Shown here piece by piece: positions 38,301-46,770 of a DNA stretch of 64,000 nt. Every line of letters begins with the position of its first letter. Position 1 is the stretch's first letter. Source of the DNA: Coleofasciculaceae cyanobacterium (lineage in GTDB: Bacteria > Cyanobacteriota > Cyanobacteriia > Cyanobacteriales > Xenococcaceae); NCBI GenBank assembly GCA_036703275.1, contig DATNPK010000112.1, forward strand, positions 1 to 64,000, read 5' to 3'. The notes beneath the pieces are model-generated. The model made no database searches, had not been told where the DNA came from, and worked only from the letters and a program-made list of their open reading frames with translations. Both the position numbers and the translations under genes were made by a program.

Positions 38301-38679
38301 TTTTTTCTCGACTAACGGGAATTGCCAGCAATCCTTGCGCTTTTTCTTGGGTCGTCAAAGAACGACTAATTGCCACGAGGTCTGTTTTTCCTGCTAATAA
38401 GCTTTCCAAGGCACTGTCTGAAGCCTGAGTTTCGATATTAACTTGTGCCTGAGGATATTTGGCAATGAACTTTTCGGTTAAAGTTTGGTTAATACTACTG
38501 CTACTATCAGAAGCTGCTATCTGTATTTTCGCATTCTGATTAAGCTTGTCAGGAACAGTAAAAGTTGTAGTGGCTGTATTTGACTGAGCTATTAAAAAAG
38601 CCCTAGCAGGTTTAGATACTCCAAACAAGGCTAGTAATATGGCTAAGGTAACTAAAGGATTATGTCTTTTATGTAACAT
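35305..38679 (-). CDS. PstS-like substrate-binding protein with TM anchor and long acidic repeat tail
   Basis: 1124 residues. Signal peptide (1-28, LVTLAILLALFGVSKPARA), then a type-2 periplasmic binding fold (about 38-290: LTEKFIAKYPQAQVNIETQ, SLTTQEKAQGLLAIPVSREK, FRGEITDWSELGG, QDSTDDMIAQLGDNGVGYAV) as in phosphate-binding proteins. Next come a segment encoded by a dispersed repeat (37660-37750), five copies of a 10-residue repeat DSGEIxPDVA, a Trp-rich membrane span (WWWWLPIIIGVPLLGAIAAS), and about 600 very acidic residues with internal duplications. The binding domain should be outside and the acidic tail inside or at the membrane. No transporter genes are adjacent. The role is unclear; sensing or adhesion are possible. 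Confidence 0.75.
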   Translation of the reverse strand: MLHKRHNPLVTLAILLALFGVSKPARAFLIAQSNTATTTFTVPDKLNQNAKIQIAASDSSSSINQTLTEKFIAKYPQAQVNIETQASDSALESLLAGKTDLVAISRSLTTQEKAQGLLAIPVSREKIAIVVSNNNSYDGNLTIAQFAQIFRGEITDWSELGGTPGKIQLVDLPDSNDTRQAFPNYPVFQAGELSTGSNTVKLEQDSTDDMIAQLGDNGVGYAVANDVINRDDVKIVTMHQTQPDDPKYPFSQPFSLVYQGTPSEAVQAYLGFATAEGGNQVIASRIGSLTATRNVAIANGLANNTERDYPSSTLKDSLLTKVAHGGNPQDRTFALRVAKSDRTIANALETNPNADLNDSGEITPDVADSGEITLDVADSGEINPDVADSGEINPDVVDSGEITPDVADSGEPLSSNTVDGSAASEIKIAQSDVVTPSAINANGQAAPDTKIAQSDVVTPDAVDGDTPEAQKSENENKWWWWLPIIIGVPLLGAIAASAARRKKSDREPALGNIPDDDSPNGNRGGSPTPGDGGLSAVGANASDELGNSNATGIGNAAIATGGAATNFVGGRNKTEGDRVNEIPSNPVSEFTGQETKLQITDQPTQLQTNADDEINFTSSDEDLSQPSGIGMAGGAALLGGTAASGLFSDRDSTDEMTTNLRENDAVDYFETDTDVSQRQTNPQTTDLSAPSLSEVKSGEVIEADRGAESNIAREFRGDFVLDEETERTPSVESQINTSTGIDSTETLTSIPETVSDEIADSTTPELDLLDDEDTVTNTDVEVAESFNRGQDVEQSVDEEFSSEQNTVIDLGLTETVSDEIADSTTPELDLLDDEETVIDTDSDLNISDRTIQSGAAIAGGAAVSGFFNRRQDTEQSTDFQELDDLDTSLETTRDDFSDNVIADADIEAIPNGVDDSLEEITFDEAEIATDFSLDETIVDTTQTTSADLSLDEISFDDEDNFFNSSLDEITFDEAEIATDFSLDETIVDATQTTSTNSFVNNLDTTTQNQEIDLDDLGFDELESTDSLSFDLLSDNTAEITSLSDDQSNDMNNISEWLDSLDTRNQNTDNISEWLDTLDTNNLDPILEDGNQETAFESSEEDEDISFQFLEDLLERDANPNRDDQ
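35698..35925. repeat. Direct repeats of about 80 bp within the acidic tail
   Basis: 35698-35777 and 35846-35925 are nearly identical over 80 bp (two mismatches), 148 bp apart, in the same reading frame. They encode the SLDETIVD and EAEIATDFS segments of the tail. Confidence 0.85.
36176..36426. repeat. Exact 65-bp direct repeats within the acidic tail
   Basis: 36176-36240 and 36362-36426 are identical over 65 bp, 186 bp apart. They encode TVSDEIADSTTPELDLLDDE twice. Lack of third-position differences suggests recent duplication or conversion. Confidence 0.9.
37448..37597. repeat. Five tandem 30-bp repeats (10-residue unit)
   Basis: Five consecutive 30-bp units in the 1124-residue protein gene, with a partial sixth, encode DSGEI(T/N)PDVA or close variants. 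They lie just outside the predicted membrane span. Unit number may vary between strains by slippage. Confidence 0.9.
37660..37750. repeat. Dispersed hairpin repeat, copy 2, inserted in frame in a protein gene
   Basis: Inner hairpin GGGGG-TTT-CCCCC (37695-37707) within outer arms AAAAGT / ACTTTT, then GTAAGAAG and AGTCCTTTAGGG. It is read on the minus strand as SLLTKVAHGGNPQDRTFALR, linking the binding domain to the tandem repeats without breaking the frame. Confidence 0.75.
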
Positions 38680-39187
38680 TTCAGGTTTAAATTTTATTTA
38701 ATTATTTGGCGATTAATTATATCGGGGAGGCAGCCGAGATATTGAATAAGGGTTATGTTGTTTTAAGTATTTGTAATTCGATAAAAACACTTATTTTTAT
38801 TTTGGCTAACACATACTATCAAAAACGTTAATTTATTTCCACAAAAATTAATTTTGAACATCAATCTTTAAGATAAGTTGTTATGAAAGACAACCTATTT
38901 TATTGATTTGCCAGATTTATGAAGTGGAAACAAAGAACAGTAAAATAAGACAATATTTTAATTTTAATCCTTGACCAAAATAAGCTTTTCTACATACAAA
39001 GATATATTAATCAGCTAGAACAAGAAAAATTGGCAATTGTAGCTTTTCCTAAAGGATACCGCTACGCATATAGCTTTTAAGAGTTTTTGTTGGCAGATGG
39101 GTAAGGAAAATAATGCGTTAGCATTACATATTCAGCAACGCTATTTTACAAATAGTAATTTAAGCATGACCTATTAACTGAATGTAT
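38680..39187. other. Spacer, nothing firm
   Basis: 508 bp. A short stretch near 38990-39075 has coding-like text (YINQLEQEKLAIVAFPKG) that stops quickly, perhaps a relic. No RNA gene or full repeat copy is recognised. Confidence 0.3.
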
Positions 39188-40330
39188 TTACCTTTTAGCT
39201 CCTGCTGGTGTGCTTTCGGTTACGGTAGATACCATTGCTGCTGCTAGCTGTTCTGGAGACACCTGAAAAGGTAGTCGATGTATATCTGACTGGGGCTGAG
39301 TAGCGATCGCCGTAACCTGTCGCAGTTGAGCCAAACTAATATCTGCTAATCCTAAGTCTTCTAGAGTTTTGGGTAACCCGATGTCGGTGTAAAACTGTAA
39401 TAACTGCTTTCTCGCAGAGGCAGCTAACTGATTTCCCTGTACCATTTCTTCCAAGCGCAACTGGACTAAAATACCGTAAGCTACCTTTTCGCCATGCAGC
39501 ACGTCGTGAGCTTCAAGTAAATGAGTTAAACCGTTATGAACCGCATGGGCTGCCACTGTGCGACAGTCTGCGCCACCAACGCCACCGATTACACCAGCAA
39601 GCAACACTGTCGCATCAACTACTTCGCGCCATTCATCGCTATCAGGCTGGTTTAAGGCGATCGCCGATTTTTGCAATAAGATATCGCGCAAGATTCGAGC
39701 TTGCTGTACTGCTGAAATTAATAACGTAGCAGTCGAATCGCCACTACTTACAGAAGCTTCATACCATTTAGCGATCGCGTCGCCAATTCCCGCGATTAAA
39801 GTTCGTCGAGGAGCAGTACGTACCAAACCATAATCGAGAATTAATAAATCTGGACAACGACTGAGAGTTACGTCGTACTGAAATGCTCCCACTTCAGAAT
39901 AAACGTTAGATAAAGCTGTCCAAGCAGCGCAGGTAGCTCCAGAAGTAGGAACAGTAACTACGGGCAAGTCACTCTGAGCGGCCAGTAATTTTGCCAGATC
40001 CAAAGCTTTGCCACCACCTACACCAATGATTAAATCAGCTTGATGCTGTTGAACCGCATCTTTTAACCTGGCGAGTGAAGTTTCTGCACAGTCAGGACTA
40101 TAGTTAGCCAACTGACTAACTAGCTTTTCTGCTTTAAAGACAGGCTCTAAGACAGGCTCGATTACCTTTAAAGTTTGTCCGCCCACCACTAGGGGACGAA
40201 TACCCAATCTAGCAATTTCCCTGCCCGAATTGGCTAGACAGTTTTCGCCCCGTAATACCCTGGCAGGGGCGATCGCCAAAGGTGTGTAACTACTTATTGT
40301 AGTTGATGCTGTGGTGGCTTTTTTGCTCAT
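39188..40330 (-). CDS. Iron-containing alcohol dehydrogenase family protein (glycerol dehydrogenase-like)
   Basis: 380 residues, full length. NAD-binding motif GVGGGKALDLAKLLA (about 102-116), PTSGATCAAWTALSNVY, and metal-ligand segments GIGDAIAKWYE, AHAVHNGLTHL and DVLHGEKVAYGILVQL, matching the GldA/sn-glycerol-1-phosphate dehydrogenase group of metal-dependent dehydrogenases. The exact substrate is uncertain: glycerol, glycerol-1-phosphate or another polyol. It begins 39 bp downstream of the Ycf51 gene on the same strand and may be cotranscribed with it. Confidence 0.88.
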   Translation of the reverse strand: MSKKATTASTTISSYTPLAIAPARVLRGENCLANSGREIARLGIRPLVVGGQTLKVIEPVLEPVFKAEKLVSQLANYSPDCAETSLARLKDAVQQHQADLIIGVGGGKALDLAKLLAAQSDLPVVTVPTSGATCAAWTALSNVYSEVGAFQYDVTLSRCPDLLILDYGLVRTAPRRTLIAGIGDAIAKWYEASVSSGDSTATLLISAVQQARILRDILLQKSAIALNQPDSDEWREVVDATVLLAGVIGGVGGADCRTVAAHAVHNGLTHLLEAHDVLHGEKVAYGILVQLRLEEMVQGNQLAASARKQLLQFYTDIGLPKTLEDLGLADISLAQLRQVTAIATQPQSDIHRLPFQVSPEQLAAAMVSTVTESTPAGAKR

Positions 40331-40368
40331 ATCTTTAGATGGTTCAATACTCTTGCTGTTGCTAGAGA

Positions 40369-40869
40369 CTAAGTTAGCTGGGCTAAATTCTGCTCGAACA
40401 CCTCAATCTGGATATCTTTATTACCTCGGTCAATCAGCGATCGCTTAGCTTCGCCTAAAAACAGAGGCTGAGATATTCCTGCTTGAGGGTGCAGTACAGT
40501 TCTTAATTTAACAATAAACTGATTATTTCCGCCTGCGCCTGTTCTACCATAAGAGTATAGATCGGTCGCAGCCTGAATTAATGTCGGTTCAATAGCGGAT
40601 TTATCTATATCAGGAGGTACGGCTACTACTGCTTGATTGGCACCGCTATCGTAAATTACAGAATAGCGTACCGCTCCTGGAATTTCGGTATGGGAAAACA
40701 AACCTAAGCCCAGAGCAAAAATTCCTACGGTAAGCACTCCCATAAAGCTAGTTACCCCAACCAGTCGAAAGCGAAAGTTCCAACCGACGACAAATGAGAT
40801 GATGGCTACAACAAGACAGATAATAGTGGCAATTCCCGACCATTTGGCATAAGTAAAAAGATTAGTCAT
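40369..40869 (-). CDS. ycf51: Ycf51 family protein (DUF2518)
   Basis: About 166 residues from ATG 40869 (MTNLFTYAKWSGIATIICLV); the in-frame ATG at 40917 would add 16 unlikely residues. Two N-terminal membrane spans (about 8-31 and 37-57, FVVGWNFRFRLVGVTSFMG between them), then a soluble domain with YSVIYDSGANQAVVAVPPDI and GRTGAGGNNQFIVKLRTVLH, characteristic of Ycf51, a family limited to cyanobacteria and some plastids and of unknown function. The dehydrogenase gene follows at 39 bp. Confidence 0.88.
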   Translation of the reverse strand: MTNLFTYAKWSGIATIICLVVAIISFVVGWNFRFRLVGVTSFMGVLTVGIFALGLGLFSHTEIPGAVRYSVIYDSGANQAVVAVPPDIDKSAIEPTLIQAATDLYSYGRTGAGGNNQFIVKLRTVLHPQAGISQPLFLGEAKRSLIDRGNKDIQIEVFEQNLAQLT

Positions 40870-41032
40870 TGGCGATCCGCAGTTAAATAATATAAAAAAT
40901 AGGCATCGATAGCACAAGCCATCTGATACCTATGTTCCTGATAAAAATATATCAGCTATTTTATTTAATTAATCACAGTTAACCTAAATTTGCTCTTTAT
41001 TTACTAGATGCGATCGCATCTTTTGATTTTAA

Positions 41033-41293
41033 TTATTGAGCAGGCGTTTCATCTCCCATACCGTCGACAGCATCACCAGTATCTTCTGCACCTTCTTCGA
41101 CAGCGTTACCAGCATCGTCTGCACCTTCTTCGATAGCATCACCAGCATCGTCTGCACCTTGCTCAGTACCCTCTACTCCTTCTTGGACTGTATCATCTAC
41201 AGTATTAGGAGCTTCTGTCTGCTCTGCACAAGCTCCGAAAATTAAAGATAGAGCTACAAATAGTGGAACAGCGAAAGTTTTAATATTCATCAT
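41033..41293 (-). CDS. Small acidic repetitive lipoprotein
   Basis: About 86 residues from ATG 41293. Signal sequence with a lipobox (LSLIFGAC) predicts lipid attachment to Cys and export. The mature part is nearly all Asp, Glu, Gly and Ala, built from an 11-residue unit (ADDAGDAIEEG, ADDAGNAVEEG, AEDTGDAVDG). It is probably unstructured or helical at the cell surface or in the periplasm. No function is known to me. The repeats are visible in the DNA as 33-bp units, so copy number could vary. Confidence 0.65.
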   Translation of the reverse strand: MMNIKTFAVPLFVALSLIFGACAEQTEAPNTVDDTVQEGVEGTEQGADDAGDAIEEGADDAGNAVEEGAEDTGDAVDGMGDETPAQ

Positions 41294-41456
41294 TAACAAT
41301 TCAAAAAATTTAATTAGACTACTATGTGATACTCGATAATTGAGCTAGAGTCAAAGGAATTGTTTACTAAAGAAAAAAGCGACGATTCAAATCTAGGTAA
41401 GAACACTATCGCTTTATACCTCGTACTTCAAATTGTCAATTGCCAACGTTGTTTGC

Positions 41457-42434
41457 TTAATCACGTCCTACTTCGGCAAAAATTTCAGCTAATATATCAC
41501 CTGCTCCTTGTGCTCGTAATTTCGCTGCTAAATCTTTACCTAATTGCTCTGATTCGTTTCGGTTACCGCTGACTGTATCTTTGATTAATTGTTTCCCATC
41601 CAGGCGGGCAACCATTCCTTTAAGCGTTAGGATATTATTTTCATCAATACTAGTATTTACACCAATTGGCACTTGACAACCGCCTTCTAGCTCTCGCAAA
41701 AACGCTCTTTCTGCTATGGTACGAGCGTTAGTATCCGCATCTTCAATCGCTTTTAAGATTGCCAAAATTTCTGCATCACCCTCACGACATTCAATGCCTA
41801 ATGCCCCTTGTCCCACAGCATGAAGCGAAACTTCGGGCGATATATTTTGATGAATGCGATCGCTCATATTAAGTCTCTGCAATCCCGCTACAGCCAAGAT
41901 AATCGCGTCATATTCTCCTGTATCCAGCTTTGCCAAACGAGTATTAACGTTACCGCGAATGTCTTTAAATTCAAGATGGGGAAAATGATGACGTAGCTGC
42001 GCCAAGCGTCTGAGGGAAGATGTGCCAATTACTGCACCTACGGGTAAAGTTTCTAATTTTTTATCTTTGTGCTTTTCGTGGACTACCAAACCATCAGCAG
42101 GATCGACTCTTTTGGTAACGCAGCCTAGCATTAATCCGGCTGGTAGGTTAGTCGGCAAATCTTTCAGAGAATGAACGGCAAAATCAGTTTGATTATTGAG
42201 CATTCCCTCTTCTAATTCTTTGGTGAATAATCCTTTGTCACCGATCTTTGCCAGAGGAACATCAAGAATTTTGTCGCCTTTGGTACTCATTTCCTCAACT
42301 TGAAATTCGATCTTGGGAAAATGTTTTTCTAATTCGGCTTTTACCCAGTAAGTTTGTACTAAAGCCAACTGGCTTTTACGAGTGCCGATGCGAACAGTAC
42401 GCCGGTTAGTTTCAACAGTGGATGTCATAGTCAT
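41457..42434 (-). CDS. hemC: Hydroxymethylbilane synthase (porphobilinogen deaminase)
   Basis: 325 residues, full length. Motifs in order: [65 protein letters not shown] and [18 protein letters not shown], the last holding the Cys that carries the dipyrromethane cofactor. It joins four porphobilinogen molecules into hydroxymethylbilane for heme, chlorophyll and bilin synthesis, in the cytoplasm. It is a single gene; chlH lies 32 kb away on the same strand. The start may be ATG 42434 or the second Met at 42428. Confidence 0.97.
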   Translation of the reverse strand: MTMTSTVETNRRTVRIGTRKSQLALVQTYWVKAELEKHFPKIEFQVEEMSTKGDKILDVPLAKIGDKGLFTKELEEGMLNNQTDFAVHSLKDLPTNLPAGLMLGCVTKRVDPADGLVVHEKHKDKKLETLPVGAVIGTSSLRRLAQLRHHFPHLEFKDIRGNVNTRLAKLDTGEYDAIILAVAGLQRLNMSDRIHQNISPEVSLHAVGQGALGIECREGDAEILAILKAIEDADTNARTIAERAFLRELEGGCQVPIGVNTSIDENNILTLKGMVARLDGKQLIKDTVSGNRNESEQLGKDLAAKLRAQGAGDILAEIFAEVGRD

Positions 42435-42997
42435 AGTAAGTATCTTAAAAAGTTTAATAAATCACTCGATCTAGGGTATCGCAGTTACCGATTGGTATTG
42501 ATGAATTTTTGTTTTTCATTTGGAGGCTAAAAGTTAGAGACTGAGGATTAGTCAAGATTTTGACCACGTTTCAATTCTTAACTTCTGATTGCGTATTTAA
42601 TAGATTGCCGATTAAACAGAAATTTATGCCAGAAGTCTATTACTCATAGCTTATTTTCCTACTATTCTAATTTTGGCGTTGGTGAATCAAGCTATGATTT
42701 TTAATCTTGTCATATTTTAATCAAATTAAAAATGCTAATAGCTATTAGCCCTTCGGGTTCAGCACTTCTTGAAACAGTTTCTTTAACGGGGGAAAGCTCC
42801 GCAAAGAAAGTGCTTCACTACAAAAGAAACATTTTGAGCAAGGAAACCCGTCGAGGAAACCTCGACAAGGGCGACGCGAAGGACGCGCCTGGAGGCGCTA
42901 ATCCTTTAGGGCTTTAGTGCAAGTCTTGCTGTTGTAAGTCATACATCAAATCACCAACGCCAAAATTTTTATTGCTTTTTGCTTAACCTCGAAAATA
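42435..42997. repeat. Spacer holding dispersed repeat copy 3
   Basis: From 42741 a 20-bp sequence (GCTATTAGCCCTTCGGGTTC) recurs exactly at 62494-62513. At about 42852-42868 a hairpin GTCGAGG-AAA-CCTCGAC has the plan of the family, followed by GCGACGCGAAGG and ATCCTTTAGGG. An open frame of 61 codons across it is repeat DNA, not a gene. The first 300 bp hold no visible feature beyond presumed promoters. Confidence 0.6.
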
Positions 42998-44266
42998 ATG
43001 AACTTATTCTGGACTAATAACTTTGCGCTTCCTCTCATTTTAGTTTCTCTGCTGGCTGTTTATGTCGCCTGGAATTTGGGTGCTAATGATGTCGCTAATT
43101 CAATGGGGACTTCGGTTGGCTCAAAAGCGATTACTTTAACTCAGGCAATTGTTGTGGCAGGAATTTTAGAGTTTACGGGGGCGGTGGTATTCGGCAAGCA
43201 GGTATCAGCGACATTAGCGACAAAAATTGCCAATCCTAGCTTATTTGTTGACACTCCTCAGACATTTTTAGTGGGGATGATTGCGGTGTTGCTCTCTTGT
43301 GGCATCTGGTTACAGATTGCTACTAGTCAAGGTTTACCCGTAGCTTCATCTCATGCAGTGGTAGGTGCGATCGCTGGATTTAGTTGGATAGCTATCGGCA
43401 CCGAGGCGATCGCCTGGGGCAATCTGGGCATGATTTGTTTGGGTTGGATCGTTACTCCTATAATCAGCGCGATTGTAGCAGCTAGTTTATATAGCTTACT
43501 GCGTTACTGGTTATTTGAACAAGATAATATTTTACAGCAATTATTAGAATGGATTCCTTGGTTAAGCGCAGCTTTGGTTAGCGTTTTTGGCATTATTGTT
43601 TTGCCTACGCTAATTCACCTGCCAATTTTTAATTATGTTACCTTGCCCGAACAAACGATCGGCTTGGGTATTGGGCTATTGGCTACTGGGGGAATTACTT
43701 ATTATGGGTGGAATCGATTTGAAACTTATCGGCAGCAAAAAATTGAGATTCGTATTTTAGAAAGAGTCATGGCAAAATTTCAAGTACTTAGTGCCTGTTT
43801 TGTGGCATTTGCCCATGGTTCAAACGATGTCGGTAACGCGATCGCGCCTTTGGCAGTTATTGTCTTTATTTTTAATACAAATGCAGTGCCGATTAGCAGT
43901 TTAGATATTCCTGTTTGGATTTTGCTGTTGGGTGGGTTGGGTATCGTTGCGGGTTTGGCAGTACAGGGGAAGAATGTAATTGCTACTGTGGGAGAAAATA
44001 TTATTTCTTTAGTTCCCAGTACTGGTTTTTGTGCCGAAATTGCTACTGCTAGTACTATTTTGATTGCTTCTCGTATTGGTCTACCCGTTTCTACTTCTCA
44101 TGCTTTAGTCGGTAGCGTAATTGGAATTGGTTTGCTGTCTCGTAATCAGGATGTGCGTTGGGAGACGATCAAGTCGGTAGTCTTGGCTTGGGTAGTTACT
44201 CTTCCTGTAGCCGCGATTTTAAGTGCGGTGATTTTTTCTTTGTTGTTATTGCTGCCTTGGTTTTGA
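42998..44266 (+). CDS. Inorganic phosphate transporter, PiT family
   Basis: 422 residues with about ten membrane spans. Both halves carry the PiT signature: NLGANDVANSMGTSVGSKAI near residues 27-46 and AHGSNDVGNAIAPLAV near 270-285. LPVASSHAVVGAIAG and LPVSTSHALVGSVIG are the matching internal repeats. These are low-affinity symporters that take up phosphate, often as metal phosphate, with H+ or Na+. A Pho-type regulatory partner (DUF47/PhoU-like) is not adjacent. ATG at 42998, no obvious ribosome site. Confidence 0.93.
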   Translation: MNLFWTNNFALPLILVSLLAVYVAWNLGANDVANSMGTSVGSKAITLTQAIVVAGILEFTGAVVFGKQVSATLATKIANPSLFVDTPQTFLVGMIAVLLSCGIWLQIATSQGLPVASSHAVVGAIAGFSWIAIGTEAIAWGNLGMICLGWIVTPIISAIVAASLYSLLRYWLFEQDNILQQLLEWIPWLSAALVSVFGIIVLPTLIHLPIFNYVTLPEQTIGLGIGLLATGGITYYGWNRFETYRQQKIEIRILERVMAKFQVLSACFVAFAHGSNDVGNAIAPLAVIVFIFNTNAVPISSLDIPVWILLLGGLGIVAGLAVQGKNVIATVGENIISLVPSTGFCAEIATASTILIASRIGLPVSTSHALVGSVIGIGLLSRNQDVRWETIKSVVLAWVVTLPVAAILSAVIFSLLLLLPWF

Positions 44267-44755
44267 GCGATTGTCAATCAAGATTGATAGCTGAACGGAA
44301 ATGTTTTTACAGCGCGCAATGTGGTTTTAAAAAAGTCCCCTAAAAGATATGCTTTCTAGGTTATGGCTTCTTTGATTTATTCGTTGATTGGTCTTAGTTT
44401 CTCTGGCCAATCTTTAAGATAGTTTAATTTTTGCTCAAAATATAATAAGCACCCAATTTAAATTAGCTTTGGGTGCGGTATTTATAAGTCAGCTCTTTTA
44501 TATATTTCGGCTGACGGTATTGACTTGTATATTTATTGTAACTAAATTTAAGTTATTTTGTTAAATACAATACAAGTTTATATTTTCTTTATGAGTAAGC
44601 AGATATACTCATATTGCCTATATCCAAAGTATAAAATCTGGCAGTCGCTCAATTTTAGATGCTCAAGCTGGCTGTAATTTATCTCTCAAGACAGACAGTC
44701 GGTTTGGCAAATTTCCGTAATATTATTGTAATTATTCTCAACTGAAACACAATTA
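44267..44755. other. Spacer with terminator-like hairpin
   Basis: 489 bp. GCACCCAA (44449-44456) pairs with TTGGGTGC (44469-44476), loop of 12 nt, followed by a weak T-rich stretch. It may end the PiT transcript about 180 bp after its stop. Nothing else is seen. Confidence 0.35.
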
Positions 44756-46402
44756 ATGTCTAGCTCAATTGAATTTAAGTTATTTGCTCCCTATAACAAC
44801 AAAGTTAGTTTAAAAGGCAGCTTTTCCGACTGGTCAGAAATAGCGATGCAAAAAGACGAGCCCGGTTACTTTCGTACTTCAATTGAGCTAGAGGACGGGG
44901 TATATGAGTATAAATTTCGCGTCCAGTCTCAATCTTGGTTTTTAGAACCCGATGAATGGATTGACGTTAACGATCCTTATGCAACAGCGATCGCGGTTGA
45001 GAATCAAAATAGCATTGTTCAGGTTCAAGACGGCAAAAAAGTTGTCGATACTTACGCTTGGCAACATGATGACAAGCCTTTACCCAGTAATGAAGAGTTG
45101 GTCATCTACGAACTATTTGTCGGCGGTTTTGGTGGAGAAAGCGATCGCCAACAGGGTAGTTTTCAAGATGTTGTGAATAAATTAGACTATCTTTGTGAAC
45201 TGGGAATTAATGCGATCGAACTAATGCCGATTACCCAATCGCCATGGGAGATGAGTTGGGGTTATACACCCCGTCACTATTTTGCCGTCAAGTCTAGTTA
45301 CGGTTCAACCGCCGATTTAAAACATTTAATTGATGAATGTCATGGTAGAGGTATTCGAGTCTTGATGGACTTTATTTTTAATCATTCTGAGGCCGAAGCA
45401 CCCCTAACTAAAATAAATTTTGACTACTGGTATAGTCGCGAACCCGATGACCCAGACAATAGCTGGGGTCCTGAATTTGACTACGAAAAGTACGACGAAA
45501 ATTTAGAGATCAAACCTGCGTGGCAATTTATTGGTGATATAGTTCGGTTTTGGATTGAAGAATATCACATTGATGGTATTCGCTTTGATGCAGCCAAACA
45601 AATCGGCAACTATGATTTTATGTCTTGGATTACCCAGCAAGCTAGAGAAGCCGTTGCGAACAAACCATTTTTTAACACGGCTGAATATATTCCCGAAAAT
45701 CCTGATTTGGTAGGATACGGTAGACCAATGGATGCTTGTTGGCATGAAAGTTTTTATCAACAGGTTTTAAAACATATCTGCGGTGATGGTTTCGCTTTGG
45801 AATCTCTCGAAGAGGTGATTGACTGTCAGCGTCAAGATTATGAAGGTGCTGCTAGCGTGATTAACTATATTACCAGCCACGATCATCAATATATTTTTGC
45901 CGAATTAGGGCAACGAGAGATTTTTGGCGATGAGGCCTACAAACGAGCCAAATTAGGTGCTGTTTTGCTATTAACTGCTGTTGGCGTACCTTTAGTTTGG
46001 ATGGGTAATGAGTTTGGCGAATACAACTCAGAAGAAGAGGCCAAGCTTGATTGGAAATTATTAAAAAATGAAGATAATCAGAATTTATTAGGCTTTTATC
46101 GTGGTCTAATCGCCTTGAGAAAAGAAAACCACGCCTTACGTACTAGTAATATTGAATTTATCCATGAAGATCCTGAAAGTAAAGTTTTGGCTTATACGCG
46201 CTGGAATGATGAAGGTTCACGGGTGGTAGTTATCATCAACTTTTCCGCTAATTTCTTACAAGATTATCAGATTAACCATTGCCCTCAATCAGGTACTTGG
46301 CATGAATGGACACAAAATTATGATGTGGAGGCGCAGTCAGACAAGCTAGTTATCGATATTGGAGAATATGAGGCCAAGGTTTTGGTTCATAGGGATCGCT
46401 GA
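44756..46402 (+). CDS. GH13 alpha-amylase family enzyme with N-terminal glycogen-binding-like domain
   Basis: 548 residues. Residues 1-95 form an early-set/CBM48-like domain (FKLFAPYNNKVSLKGSFSDW, VYEYKFRVQ). The catalytic barrel follows with GH13 regions: MDFIFNHSE (region I), GIRFDAAKQI (region II, nucleophile Asp), NTAEYIPENP (region III, acid Glu) and TSHDHQ (region IV, with His-Asp). A short C-terminal beta domain ends the chain. It acts on alpha-glucans such as glycogen, in the cytoplasm as there is no signal peptide. Branching enzyme, maltooligosyl hydrolase or amylase cannot be separated by eye; it is shorter than typical GlgB. Confidence 0.85.
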   Translation: MSSSIEFKLFAPYNNKVSLKGSFSDWSEIAMQKDEPGYFRTSIELEDGVYEYKFRVQSQSWFLEPDEWIDVNDPYATAIAVENQNSIVQVQDGKKVVDTYAWQHDDKPLPSNEELVIYELFVGGFGGESDRQQGSFQDVVNKLDYLCELGINAIELMPITQSPWEMSWGYTPRHYFAVKSSYGSTADLKHLIDECHGRGIRVLMDFIFNHSEAEAPLTKINFDYWYSREPDDPDNSWGPEFDYEKYDENLEIKPAWQFIGDIVRFWIEEYHIDGIRFDAAKQIGNYDFMSWITQQAREAVANKPFFNTAEYIPENPDLVGYGRPMDACWHESFYQQVLKHICGDGFALESLEEVIDCQRQDYEGAASVINYITSHDHQYIFAELGQREIFGDEAYKRAKLGAVLLLTAVGVPLVWMGNEFGEYNSEEEAKLDWKLLKNEDNQNLLGFYRGLIALRKENHALRTSNIEFIHEDPESKVLAYTRWNDEGSRVVVIINFSANFLQDYQINHCPQSGTWHEWTQNYDVEAQSDKLVIDIGEYEAKVLVHRDR

Positions 46403-46770
46403 CCAAACATTGAAGCGAACATTAAACATTTTGGTTTCAAGCCTCTGCCTTAAGAGATTGGCGAGGTTTAGGATAGGCTTTACGCCTACTTCCTTGTCCT
46501 ATGAATGATAACGAAGTGTGTCCGTGATAGATAAATGTTAATGCGCTCAGTTTTTTTTAAATTTAATTTATTGAGTCTTCCAGGCTTTTTTGTTTAAAAT
46601 TATGGTTAAGTCGATCTGGTCAGCCAAGAAAAATTGTTTAGATTTGTTTAACTGTTTCAGCATCAGCCTGTTTTTTATGCTTCATACCTTCCTGTATTTT
46701 TAATACCTCAGATTACAAAACAATAAAGTTTTAGTTCCAATAGCATTTTGTAGATGGTAAAAAGATCGAT
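46403..46770. other. Spacer with small palindrome
   Basis: 368 bp. A short hairpin TAGGC-TTTAC-GCCTA lies near 46474-46488 within a sequence resembling other dispersed repeats. No gene or terminator is clear. Confidence 0.3.

Noticed and set aside
42732-42917. 61-codon plus-strand frame
   Set aside because: Made of dispersed repeat sequence also found elsewhere in the window; no ribosome site.
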